Shown in pieces: positions 1 to 9,577 of a stretch of DNA of 64,000 bases. The stretch's first letter is position 1, and each line of letters starts with the position of its first letter. A program made the position numbers and the translations under genes. The stretch comes from JBDSLU01 sp963844435. Its GTDB lineage: Bacteria > Acidobacteriota > Vicinamibacteria > Vicinamibacterales > Vicinamibacteraceae. A model generated the notes under the pieces. The model was not told the DNA's origin and searched no databases. It saw nothing but the letters and a program-made list of their open reading frames with translations. The stretch lies in assembly GCA_963844435.1 (NCBI GenBank), contig CAWJOG010000006.1:62001-126000 (forward strand), written 5' to 3'.

Positions 1-1
1 A

Positions 2-1163
2 TTCGGCCGTATTTTCGGTGGAAGTCACGCTATCGTTACCCGCGAAGCCCAGCTGTTCGACGCGCGCCGAAGGTCGGGAGCGCATGAACTGAAGGGCTTC
101 GACAGGTTGACTTTTGTCGTGCCGGATCGAATTTCTTTCGCTCGGAAGGCTTTGCTGTTCGTGCCTGGGTCGGCGCCGGGGGCGAGCTTCGTGTCCGCCG
201 ACCGTGATGCGCTCGCGGCACGCGTGCGGGTCGTCGAGGTGGCACCCCGATCCGGGCTCGGGCACGTCGCCTTCGCCGCCACGCTCGGACGCGTGCTGGC
301 TCGTGACCGTCCGGCCCGGGCGGTCGTGTGGTTCGCGACCGCGACCTACGGGGCGGCGACGCTCGCTGCCTGCCGCCTTGCCGGAGTGCCGTGCCTGGTC
401 GTGGCGGGAGGCATGGACGTCGCCTCGTGCCCCGACATCGGCTTCGGTGAGGCGCGCGGCGGCTGGCGCCGGACGGCATCGCGCTGGACCCTCGAACAGG
501 CGGCATGGGTGTGGGCCTTTTCCGACTCGGCCCGCCGCGAGATTGCCGCGCGCGCGCGGACCCGCGCCATCGCGGTCGTGCCTCCAGCCGTCGACACCGG
601 CTGGTTCCGGCCGTCCAGCCCGTCACCCGACCGGGAGCGGCTCGTGCTGACCACGTGCGCGGCCATCGGCCCGGTCGCGATCGCCCAGAAGGGGCTCGAT
701 CGGCTGATCCGGGCCGCGGCCCTGGTGCCCGATGTGCCCGTCGTCGTCACCGGGGCCGTCGACGCGGCCGATTCGGCCGTCAGCGCGTTCGTCGCGGGGG
801 CGCCGCCCAACGTCTCGTTCGCCGGCCACGTGTCGCGCGAGGCGCTGCGCGCGCTTTACGCCCGGGCCGCCGTGGTCGCGCAACTCTCCCGGCACGAAGG
901 GTTCGGCGTCGCCGCCGCCGAAGCCGCGGCGATGGGGTGCAGCGCTCGTGACGAGCAACCTGCCCGTCTTCGACGAGGTGCTGGGTCCAACGCGCGGGCG
1001 CGTCGCGCTGGACGCGCCCGACGCGGACGTCGCCGCCGCCCTGCGTGACGGCCTCGATGCCCCCGCGCCGGCGCCGCGCTGGGCCGACATCGATCGGCGG
1101 TATGGTGTGGCCGTGCGGACCGCCGCCTGGGACGCGTGGCTGACACGCGAGGGGCTCGTCTGA
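2..1163 (+). CDS. GT4-type glycosyltransferase, 5' truncated by window edge, frameshifted
   Basis: This is a retaining GT4-fold glycosyltransferase of a surface-glycan pathway. The frame is open from base 2, with coding-like residues (GGSHAIVTREAQLF) before the TTG at 107, so the true start lies upstream of the window. The C-terminal donor-site motif HEGFGVAAAEAAAMG has the E-x7-E pattern of the family. The frame breaks at about base 941: removing the A in TGC-A-GCG joins AAAMG to CALVTSNLPVFDEV and leads to a TGA at 1161-1163. The stop overlaps the start of the next gene by one base (TGATG), which suggests translational coupling. The acceptor and donor sugars cannot be read from sequence. 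Confidence 0.8.
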
Positions 1164-3124
1164 TGTGCGGCATCGCGCTCGTCGTCGAGCGGAGCGCCGC
1201 CGGCGTCGATCCGGACCGGCTGTCCGGCATGACGGCGGCGCTCGCCGCACGCGGCCCCGACGACGAAGCGTTCGTGCTCGGCGAGTGGGCCACCGGCGCG
1301 GCCGATTGCCTGGGGGGAGCGGCCACCGATCCCGCCGCGCCGCTCCCTTCGCTGGCCGAGGCGCAGCGGCCGTCGCGCTGGTCGATCGGCCTCGGCGTCC
1401 GCCGGCTCGCGATCCGCGATCCCCACCCGCGCGCGCGCCAGCCGATGCGCGGCGATCGCGGCCTGTGGCTCGCCTTCAACGGCGAGATCTACAACGCCGA
1501 CGCGATCCGCGACGCGCTGCGCGGCGACGGGCGCGTGTTCCGCACCGAGGGCGACACCGAGGTGTTCCTCGCGGCGTGGGAGACGTGGGGGCCGGACGCG
1601 CTCACGCGGCTGAGCGGGATGTGGGCGTTCGTCATCTGGGACGCGCCGCGGCGCCGGCTGTGGTGCGGGCGCGATCCGCTGGGCATCAAGCCGCTCTACC
1701 TGGCCCGGACGTCGTCCGGCGTGCTCGTCGCCTCGACGCCGGGCGCGATCGTCGCCGGGCTCGGCGCACGCCCGTCGCCGCACGCCGCGGCGATCGCCGA
1801 GTACCTCGCCACCGGCCTGCTCGATCACGCCGCCCCGACGTGCTTCAGCGGCATCGCCCGGATCGGCGCCGGGTGCCTGGTCGAGATCGACGATGCTGGC
1901 GTGGTGGAGCGCCGTTGGGCGCCGGGCCTGACGGCAGCGGCGGGCGCGGATGGTGACCGCGTGGCGCACTTCCACGACGCGCTCGATCGCGCCGTCGCCA
2001 GCCATCGCGCGAGCGACCGGCCGGCCGGCGCCCTGCTCAGCGGCGGCCTCGACAGCGCGACGATCGTGCTCAGCGCGGCCGCCGAGGCGCGGCCGACGGC
2101 GCCGCTGACGCTGTTCACCGCCGGCTTCGAGGACGAGGCCTGCGACGAGCGCGATGCCGCGGCGGCGATTGCCGCGCGGACGCCGTTCGCGTGGCAGGTG
2201 ACGGACGTCGGTGCGCCGTCCGGCCTGGACGGGACCACGCTGGCCGACGACGTCTCGACCTTTCTCGGTGGCCTCGACGAGCCGGTCGTCTCGAGCAGCG
2301 CCTACGCGCAGTGGTGCGTGATGCGGCAGGTCGCCGCCGCCGGCGTCCGCGTCGTGCTCGACGGCCAGGGCGCCGACGAGCTGCTCTGCGGCTATCCCGG
2401 CCTGGTTGGTCCGGCGCTCGCCGACGACGTCCTCGGCGGCCACCCGGCGCGCGCCTGGGCGGCGCTCGACGCGCGGGCCGGCAAGGGGGAGGGATCGCGC
2501 GCCGGGCTGGCCGCGCGCGGCGCCGTCGCGCTCCTGCCGGGCCGACTGGCCATCGCTGCCGGCCGGCTGGCCGGCGCCGGGACCGCCGGCCTCCACCCTG
2601 AGCTGGCGGCCAGCTGGCACGCGGCGGCGCCGCCCATGCCGGTCGGGGCGGACGCCGCGGGGCCGCGCACCCGGCTTGCCGCCGCCCGATCGCGGCTGCT
2701 CGCCGTGCACCTGCCGGCCCTCCTGCGCTACCTCGACACGAGCGCGATGGCCTGGTCGGTCGAGGCGCGCGTGCCGTTTCTCGATCGGGAGGTGCTGGCG
2801 GCCGGCCTCGCGCTCGACGGCGCCGACCTGTGGCGCGACGGCTGGCAGAAGTGGGTGCTGCGCGATCCGCGGCGCTCGCGCCTGCCCGATGCCGTGCGCC
2901 TCGCTCCGCGCAAGCGCGCCTTCGCCGCGCCCGAATCGGCGTGGTGGCGCGGACCGCTGCGGGCGTGGCTGCGCGATGTGCTGGCGCCCTCGACGATCGC
3001 CCGGCAGGGCGTGCTCGCGCCGGCCGCCGTCGCCCGCGCGCTCGACACGCTCGATCGGGGCGGCGCGGCCGGTCCCGAGCTGTGGCGGTGGGCCAACGTG
3101 ACGTGGTGGGTGGGAACCCGATGA
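1163..3124 (+). CDS. AsnB-type glutamine amidotransferase (asparagine synthetase family), 653 aa
   Basis: This belongs to the asparagine synthetase B family: an N-terminal class II glutaminase and a C-terminal ATP-pyrophosphatase amide synthetase. It starts MCGIALVVE, so Cys2 is the glutaminase nucleophile after Met removal. Other motifs seen are RGPDDE (near residue 32), FNGEIYN (near 112) and the PP-loop SGGLDS (near 295). Family members inside polysaccharide loci often amidate uronic-acid sugars rather than make free asparagine, and its position among glycosyltransferases favours that here (inference). It overlaps the preceding gene by 1 nt and the next by 4 nt (ATGA). A second paralogue lies at 7626-9566. 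Confidence 0.88.
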   Translation: MCGIALVVERSAAGVDPDRLSGMTAALAARGPDDEAFVLGEWATGAADCLGGAATDPAAPLPSLAEAQRPSRWSIGLGVRRLAIRDPHPRARQPMRGDRGLWLAFNGEIYNADAIRDALRGDGRVFRTEGDTEVFLAAWETWGPDALTRLSGMWAFVIWDAPRRRLWCGRDPLGIKPLYLARTSSGVLVASTPGAIVAGLGARPSPHAAAIAEYLATGLLDHAAPTCFSGIARIGAGCLVEIDDAGVVERRWAPGLTAAAGADGDRVAHFHDALDRAVASHRASDRPAGALLSGGLDSATIVLSAAAEARPTAPLTLFTAGFEDEACDERDAAAAIAARTPFAWQVTDVGAPSGLDGTTLADDVSTFLGGLDEPVVSSSAYAQWCVMRQVAAAGVRVVLDGQGADELLCGYPGLVGPALADDVLGGHPARAWAALDARAGKGEGSRAGLAARGAVALLPGRLAIAAGRLAGAGTAGLHPELAASWHAAAPPMPVGADAAGPRTRLAAARSRLLAVHLPALLRYLDTSAMAWSVEARVPFLDREVLAAGLALDGADLWRDGWQKWVLRDPRRSRLPDAVRLAPRKRAFAAPESAWWRGPLRAWLRDVLAPSTIARQGVLAPAAVARALDTLDRGGAAGPELWRWANVTWWVGTR

Positions 3125-4458
3125 GACGCGTCGGCCTGGTGGCCTACTGGTATCCGCCGCGCCAGGCAGCCGGTGCGCTCCGGGCGGCGGCGCTGGCGCG
3201 CTACCTGCCGGCGTTCGGCTGGGAGCCGGTGGTCGTGACCGTGCGGCCACGGTCGTCGCTGCACCTGCCGCCGGGGCCGCTCGAACGCGACGACGTCCCG
3301 GCGCCGGCGCTGGCCACGACCGACCGCGCCTTGCATGCGCTCGCCGCGGCCGCGGTCGAAGCGGTGCGCGGCAGCAAGGCGCTCGAAACGCTCACGACCG
3401 AGAACGTTCTCGCCAGCCGGCGTCCGCATGCGCGCGCCGCGCACTGGTTCTATCGCCACTGGCTGTCGTTTCCGGACGACACCTGGCCGTGGCTGGTCGA
3501 TCGCCGCTCGGTCGCCCGCGTGTTCGCGGCGCACGGCGTCGATGCGATCGTCAGCACGTCACCGCCGCCGACGGCCCACCTCGTCGCCGCGGCCGCGGCG
3601 CGGCGCCTGCAGGTGCCGTGGGTCGCCGACTACCGCGATCCCTGGTCGCAGCGATCGGCGTGGCGCCGTGCCTGGCCGCTCGCCGGCGTCGAGGCCCGCC
3701 TCGAGCGGCACACGCTGTCGCAGGCCGCCCACGTCGTCACGGTGTCGGCGCCGCTCGCGGACAACCTGCGCCGCCTCCTCGGGCGGCCGGTCTCGGTGGT
3801 GCCGAACGGCTTCGATCCTGCCGACCGCGCTGCCGCCGTGGTCGATCCGCTTCCGATCGCGGCCGATCGCTTCACGCTGGTCCACACCGGCACGCTGACG
3901 AACGGATCGCGCGATCCCGGGCTGCTGTTCGCCGCGCTGAACGCCCTCGTCACCCGCGGCGACGTGCCGGTCGGCGCGCTCGAGGTGTGGTTCGTCGGCC
4001 GCCATCTCGAGGTCGCGCGGCGGACGGCGGCGCGCTGGCCCGCGCTGGCCCCGGCCATCCGCTATGCGGGCGCGGTGCCGCGCGCCACCGCCCTCGACGC
4101 CCAGCGGCGGGCGACGGTGCTCGTCGCGCTCGGCTCCCCCGACGCCGCCTACGACGGCGACGTACCGACGAAGGTTTTCGAATACCTCGACGCGCGGCGC
4201 CCGATCCTGGCCATCGCCTCGCACCAGAGCGCGCTCGCCGCGCTCCTCGCCGCCACCCGCGGCGGCCGCACGGCGGCCACCGCTGCCGAGGTCGACGCCG
4301 CGCTGGTAGACTGGCTCGCCGGCTGGCGGCGCGACGGCCGCGTCATCGCGTCCAGCGATCCGCACGCCATCGCGCGCTACGAGCGCCGGCGACTGACGGG
4401 CGAGTTCGCGCAGGTGCTCGATCGCATCGCCGACGGCCTCCTCGATGAAGCGGTTTAG
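3121..4458 (+). CDS. glycosyltransferase, GT4-like, 445 aa
   Basis: This is a two-Rossmann (GT-B) glycosyltransferase. The N-terminal region carries YWYPPRQAAGALRA, typical of the WbuB-like GT4 subfamily whose first loop binds the acceptor. The middle has VADYRDPW and VVTVSAPLADNL followed by VVPNGFDP, the usual start of the donor domain. The C-terminal part has VPTKVFEYLDARRPILA, matching the conserved KxxEYLAxGxP nucleotide-sugar site. The ATG overlaps the amidotransferase stop (ATGA), and the 3' end overlaps the acetyltransferase by 14 nt, so this is a tight operon. The substrate is unknown. Confidence 0.85.
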   Translation: MRRVGLVAYWYPPRQAAGALRAAALARYLPAFGWEPVVVTVRPRSSLHLPPGPLERDDVPAPALATTDRALHALAAAAVEAVRGSKALETLTTENVLASRRPHARAAHWFYRHWLSFPDDTWPWLVDRRSVARVFAAHGVDAIVSTSPPPTAHLVAAAAARRLQVPWVADYRDPWSQRSAWRRAWPLAGVEARLERHTLSQAAHVVTVSAPLADNLRRLLGRPVSVVPNGFDPADRAAAVVDPLPIAADRFTLVHTGTLTNGSRDPGLLFAALNALVTRGDVPVGALEVWFVGRHLEVARRTAARWPALAPAIRYAGAVPRATALDAQRRATVLVALGSPDAAYDGDVPTKVFEYLDARRPILAIASHQSALAALLAATRGGRTAATAAEVDAALVDWLAGWRRDGRVIASSDPHAIARYERRRLTGEFAQVLDRIADGLLDEAV

Positions 4459-5071
4459 CGCTGAGATTCCCGTGGCCAGCTACCAGGCCCACGACACGGC
4501 GCGCGTCGATCCCGGTGCCGAGGTCGGCGCGGGCACGCGCATCTGGCACTTCTCGCACGTGATGGGCGGGGCGCGGATCGGGCGCGACTGCATGCTCGCC
4601 CAGAACGTGTTCGTGGCCGCCGCCGCCGTCATCGGCGATGGCGTCAAGATCCAGAACAACGTGTCGATCTACGACGGCGTGACGCTCGAGGACGGCGTCT
4701 TCTGCGGCCCGTCCACGGTGTTCACGAACGTGGTCACGCCACGCAGCCACGTGTCGCGGCGGCACGCCTTCGCCCGCACGATCGTCCGCCAGGGCGCGAC
4801 GCTCGGCGCCAACAGCACCCTGCTCTGCGGTATCGAGGTCGGCCGCTACGCCTTCGTCGGGGCCGGAGCCGTGGTGACGCGCGACGTGCCGGCCTACGCA
4901 CTGGTGGTCGGCAACCCGGCCCGGCACGTCGGCTGGGCCTGCGCCTGCGGCGAACGGCTCGGCCCCCGGCGAGGCCCCGACGGGGTCCATGCCGAGCGGA
5001 CGCTTCGCTGCGCGGCCTGCGCCGCGGTCTACCGGGCCGATGCCGACGGTACGACCCTCACGCCACTTTGA
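4445..5071 (+). CDS. left-handed beta-helix sugar N-acetyltransferase (WlbB/WbpD-like) with C-terminal Cys cluster
   Basis: This is a hexapeptide-repeat acetyltransferase of 208 aa. Repeats such as GAEVGAGTRIWHFSHV, GARIGRDCMLAQNVFV and GDGVKIQNNVSIYDGV match the WbpD/WlbB group, which acetylates UDP-2-acetamido-3-amino-2,3-dideoxy-glucuronate. The beta-helix ends near residue 160 (VVGNPARHVGW). A tail follows with CACGERLG and LRCAACAAVYR, two Cys pairs that look like a small zinc ribbon. Zinc binding is inference. With the dehydrogenase downstream and WecB at 24 kb it suggests a diacetamido-uronic acid route, but no WbpB or WbpE homologue is in the window. Its start overlaps the preceding glycosyltransferase. 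Confidence 0.85.
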   Translation: MKRFSAEIPVASYQAHDTARVDPGAEVGAGTRIWHFSHVMGGARIGRDCMLAQNVFVAAAAVIGDGVKIQNNVSIYDGVTLEDGVFCGPSTVFTNVVTPRSHVSRRHAFARTIVRQGATLGANSTLLCGIEVGRYAFVGAGAVVTRDVPAYALVVGNPARHVGWACACGERLGPRRGPDGVHAERTLRCAACAAVYRADADGTTLTPL

Positions 5072-5181
5072 TTGCGGCCCGCTCTCACGCGGGCCGCGGG
5101 CAGCCCTGTGGGCGCGCGGCTGCTATTCGCGGTGCTGGGCGCACCGCGGCGCCGCGCGCCGGCTGCCTGACAAGCGCCGGC

Positions 5182-5190
5182 TGATATACT
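5182..5190 (+). promoter_or_regulatory. extended -10 promoter candidate upstream of the nucleotide-sugar dehydrogenase
   Basis: TGATATACT combines a TGn extension with TATACT (5 of 6 to consensus) in otherwise very GC-rich DNA. No good -35 lies 16-18 nt upstream, as expected for an extended -10 site. A transcript start near 5197 would leave a leader of about 65 nt. The 190-nt gap it sits in holds no other feature. Confidence 0.5.
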
Positions 5191-5261
5191 CGCGTTTTGC
5201 GCGCCGGCGCCGACACCCGACTGAGGGTGGAATGGGCGGTCCGGCGGTGGAGACACCACGG

Positions 5262-6578
5262 ATGTCAGTGCATACGGGGTCGCTCGTCGAGCGGCTGAAG
5301 GCCCGGTCGACGAAGGCCGGGGTCATCGGACTGGGATACGTCGGCCTCCCGCTGGCGATCGAGTTCGCCAAGGCCGGGTTGACGGTCGTCGGCGTCGATC
5401 TCGACACGCGCAAGATCGACGCGCTGTCGAAGGGCGAGTCCTACATCGGGGACGTCGCGGCGACGGACGTCGCGGCGATGGTCAAGGCCGGCCGTTTCCG
5501 CGCCACGACCGATTTCTCCGCCCTGTCGGACGTCGACACGATCAACATCTGCGTCCCGACGCCGCTGCGCAAGACGAAGGATCCGGACCTCTCCTACATC
5601 GTCGCGTCGGTCGAGGAGATCGCCAAGTACTTCAAGGCCGGTCAGCTCATCATCCTCGAGTCGACGACCTATCCCGGCACCACCGACGAGGTCGTGCAGC
5701 CGATGCTCGAGGCCAAGGGCCTCAAGGCCGGCGTCGACTTCTTCCTGGGCTTCTCGCCCGAGCGCGTCGATCCGGGCAACCCGCAGTTCCACACCGGCAA
5801 CATCCCGAAGGTCGTCGGCGGCGTCAACGAGGCCTCGAGCGACGCCGCGGCGGCGCTCTACGGGCTGGTCGTGAAGGAAGTCGTCAAGGTCTCCAGCACC
5901 CGCGCCGCCGAGCTCGTCAAGCTGCTCGAGAACACCTTCCGCGCGGTCAACATCGGCCTCGCCAACGAGCTCGCGCTGATGTGCCGCGACATGGGCATCA
6001 ACGTGTGGGAAGTGATCGACGCGGCCAAGACCAAGCCGTTCGGCTTCATGCCGTTCTACCCGGGCCCCGGCCTGGGCGGGCACTGCATCCCGATCGATCC
6101 GTTCTATCTGAGCTGGAAGGCGCGGCAGTTCGGCTTCGAGAGCCGCTTCATCGAGCTCGCCGGCCACATCAACGGCGGCATGCCGCGCTACGTGGTCGAC
6201 CGCGTCAGTGAGGCGCTCAACTCGGTCGCCAAGCCGATCAAGGGCTCGAAGGTGCACCTGTTCGGGATGGCCTACAAGCCCGACGTGACCGACTACCGCG
6301 AGTCGCCGGCGATCGACGTCGCCGACCTGCTCGAGCGGCGCGGCGCCATCGTCACCTACTCCGATCACTTCGTGCCGTCGATGCCGGCCGAGCACGGCCA
6401 CAAGCCGCGCACCGAGGTGCCGTTCGCCAAGGCCATGGCCGACGGCTTCGACATCGCCGTCATCACGACCAACCACAAGACCTTCGACTACGACACGCTG
6501 GTCGCCAAGTCGCCGCTGATCCTCGACACGCGCAACGCGTTGAAGGGCCGCCCCGGCGGCCACATCTTCCGGCTGTGA
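5262..6578 (+). CDS. UDP-sugar 6-dehydrogenase (UDP-GlcNAc/ManNAc or UDP-glucose dehydrogenase family), 438 aa
   Basis: This is an NAD-dependent nucleotide-sugar dehydrogenase that oxidises C6 to a uronic acid in two steps. The N-terminal Rossmann motif is GLGYVGLPLAIEFAKAGL (residues about 20-37). Further conserved blocks are LESTTYPGTTDE and FSPERVDPGN. The catalytic Cys lies in GPGLGGHCIPIDPFYLSW. The C-terminal domain (GMAYKPDVTDYRESPA) is complete. The FSPERVDPGN and GGHC blocks resemble the WbpA/TviB/WecC group more than Ugd, which fits the neighbouring WlbB-like acetyltransferase. ATG 5262 is chosen. ATG 5232, with GAGGG 4-8 nt upstream, is a plausible in-frame alternative adding ten residues. 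Confidence 0.9.
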   Translation: MSVHTGSLVERLKARSTKAGVIGLGYVGLPLAIEFAKAGLTVVGVDLDTRKIDALSKGESYIGDVAATDVAAMVKAGRFRATTDFSALSDVDTINICVPTPLRKTKDPDLSYIVASVEEIAKYFKAGQLIILESTTYPGTTDEVVQPMLEAKGLKAGVDFFLGFSPERVDPGNPQFHTGNIPKVVGGVNEASSDAAAALYGLVVKEVVKVSSTRAAELVKLLENTFRAVNIGLANELALMCRDMGINVWEVIDAAKTKPFGFMPFYPGPGLGGHCIPIDPFYLSWKARQFGFESRFIELAGHINGGMPRYVVDRVSEALNSVAKPIKGSKVHLFGMAYKPDVTDYRESPAIDVADLLERRGAIVTYSDHFVPSMPAEHGHKPRTEVPFAKAMADGFDIAVITTNHKTFDYDTLVAKSPLILDTRNALKGRPGGHIFRL

Positions 6579-6591
6579 GCGGATCCCGATC

Positions 6592-7581
<990 letters not shown>

Positions 7582-7625
7582 GGGGCGGCGATCGCCGGTG
7601 CCCCAGGAGCGGGAGGCGACACCCG

Positions 7626-9566
7626 ATGTGCGGCCTGACCGGGATCTGGCAGCCCGGTGGCGGCCGCGAGGAGATCCTGCGCACGCGCGTCGGGGCGATG
7701 GCCCGCAGCCTGGTGCACCGCGGACCCGACGACGGCGGCGATTACGTCGACGCGGCCGGCGGAGTGGCCCTGGGGTTCCGCCGCCTCGCCATCGTCGATC
7801 TCTCCCCGACCGGTCACCAGCCGATGCGGTCGGCCGATGGCCGCTACGTCGTCGTCTTCAACGGCGAAATCTACAACTACCGTGATCTTCGCGATCGTCT
7901 GGCTGGCGACGGTGCCACCTTCCGAGGCACGTCGGATACCGAAGTCATCCTGGAGCTGATCGCGCGGCACGGCGTCCGCGACGCCGTGCCCGAGCTGTGG
8001 GGCATGTTCGCGATCGCGGTGTGGGACACACGCGACCGCGCGCTGTGGCTGGTGCGCGACCGGCTCGGGAAGAAGCCGCTCTACTACGGCCGTGCCGACG
8101 ACGGCGCCTGGCTGTTCGGGTCGGAGCTGAAGAGCCTGCGCGCGTATCCGGCCTGCCCATCCGCGATCGATCGCGATGCCATCGCCGCGTGTCTGCGCTA
8201 CGGCAACATTCCGGCGCCGGCGTCGATTTACGCGGGCATCGCCAAGCTGCCGCCGGGCCACCTGGTGCGACTCGTGGACGGCCAGGAGCCGGCCGTGGAC
8301 GCCTACTGGCGAGCCCGCGCCGTCGTCGAAGCGGCCCTCGCGGCGCGCCGCGAGATCGGTGACGACGAGGCGATCGAGGAAGGCGAAGCGCTGCTGCGCG
8401 ATGCGGTGCGCCGCCGGATGATTGCCGACGTCCCGCTCGGCGCGTTTCTCTCGGGCGGTCTCGATTCGACGGCCGTCGTCGCCCTGATGCAGGCGGAGAG
8501 CGGCACCAGGGTCCGCACCTTCACCATCGGCTTTCCCGACCCGGCCTACGACGAGTCGGCCGCGGCGGCCGCCGTCGCCGCGCATCTCGGTACCGATCAC
8601 ACCACCCTGCACGTCACGCCGCAGGAGGCGTTGGCCGTGATCCCCCGCCTGCCGGCGATCTACGACGAGCCGTTCGCCGACTCGTCGCAGATCCCGACGA
8701 CGATCGTGTCGGCGCTGGCGCGGCAGCACGTGACCGTGGCGCTCTCCGGCGACGGCGGCGACGAGATGTTCGCCGGCTACACCCGCCACGTCTTCGCCGG
8801 GCAGGCGTGGCGCCGCATCCGTCCGCTCCCGCGCGTGGTGCGACGGGGGGCTGCCGCCGCCGGTGCCCGCGTCGGCCCGCGAACCCTCGACGCGGCCGCC
8901 ATGCTCGGCCAGCGGCTGCTGCCGGCCCGCGCCCGGCAGCGGCAGGCAGGGGACAAGCTGCGCAAGCTGCTCCGGCTGCTCGACGCGGGTGACATCGAGG
9001 ACGTCTACGATATCCTCGTCGCCCAGTGGGATCGGCCGTCGGCGGCATTGCCCGGCGCGACGGTGCCGGTTTCGTGGGCCCGCCGTGAGGCCGCCGGACT
9101 GCTGCTGCCGTCGGTGGCCGAGCGGATGATTTTCCAGGACCTGATCGGCTATCTGCACGACGACATCCTGGTGAAGGTCGATCGCGCCAGCATGGCCGCG
9201 AGCCTCGAGGCACGGGCGCCGCTGCTCGATCACCGGCTGGTCGAGTTCATGTGGCGGCTGCCGCTGTCGTTCCGGATCCGCGACGGCCGCGGCAAGTGGC
9301 TGCTGCGCCGCATCGTCGATCGGCACGTCCCGCGCGCGCTGGTCGAGCGGCCGAAAACCGGATTCGGCCTGCCGATCGGCGCGTGGCTTCGTGGGCCGCT
9401 GCGCGAGTGGGCCGAGCCGCTGGTCGCGCCGGCCGCCCTCGACGGCGTCGGCTTCGACGTCCCCGCCGTCGCCGCCGTGTGGCAGCGGCATCTCGCCGGC
9501 GAGGCCGAGGAGCTGCGCCTGTGGCCGGTCCTGATGTTCCAGGCCTGGCGTCAGCAGTGGGGCTGA
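7626..9566 (+). CDS. asnB: AsnB-type amidotransferase, second copy, 646 aa
   Basis: This is a full-length asparagine synthetase (glutamine-hydrolysing) family member. It starts MCGLTGIWQPGG (catalytic Cys2), with RGPDDGGDYVD, FNGEIYNYRDLRD and the PP-loop SGGLDSTAVV. The C-terminal synthetase domain contains SGDGGDEMFAGYTRH and KVDRASMAASLEARAPLLDH, all typical. It is closer to textbook AsnB than the 1163-3124 paralogue and resembles the amidotransferases found in exopolysaccharide/exosortase loci, although no exosortase is seen here. It is preceded by a purine-rich GGAGCGGGAGG stretch that can serve as ribosome-binding site. Whether it makes asparagine or amidates a sugar cannot be decided from sequence. 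Confidence 0.9.
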   Translation: MCGLTGIWQPGGGREEILRTRVGAMARSLVHRGPDDGGDYVDAAGGVALGFRRLAIVDLSPTGHQPMRSADGRYVVVFNGEIYNYRDLRDRLAGDGATFRGTSDTEVILELIARHGVRDAVPELWGMFAIAVWDTRDRALWLVRDRLGKKPLYYGRADDGAWLFGSELKSLRAYPACPSAIDRDAIAACLRYGNIPAPASIYAGIAKLPPGHLVRLVDGQEPAVDAYWRARAVVEAALAARREIGDDEAIEEGEALLRDAVRRRMIADVPLGAFLSGGLDSTAVVALMQAESGTRVRTFTIGFPDPAYDESAAAAAVAAHLGTDHTTLHVTPQEALAVIPRLPAIYDEPFADSSQIPTTIVSALARQHVTVALSGDGGDEMFAGYTRHVFAGQAWRRIRPLPRVVRRGAAAAGARVGPRTLDAAAMLGQRLLPARARQRQAGDKLRKLLRLLDAGDIEDVYDILVAQWDRPSAALPGATVPVSWARREAAGLLLPSVAERMIFQDLIGYLHDDILVKVDRASMAASLEARAPLLDHRLVEFMWRLPLSFRIRDGRGKWLLRRIVDRHVPRALVERPKTGFGLPIGAWLRGPLREWAEPLVAPAALDGVGFDVPAVAAVWQRHLAGEAEELRLWPVLMFQAWRQQWG

Positions 9567-9577
9567 GGGATCCTGCG

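Noticed and set aside
623..3250. An 875-codon open frame on the minus strand, and similar long antisense frames elsewhere
   Set aside because: These are shadows of well-supported plus-strand genes in very GC-rich DNA. Their translations are Arg/Ala/Pro-rich with no recognisable motif.
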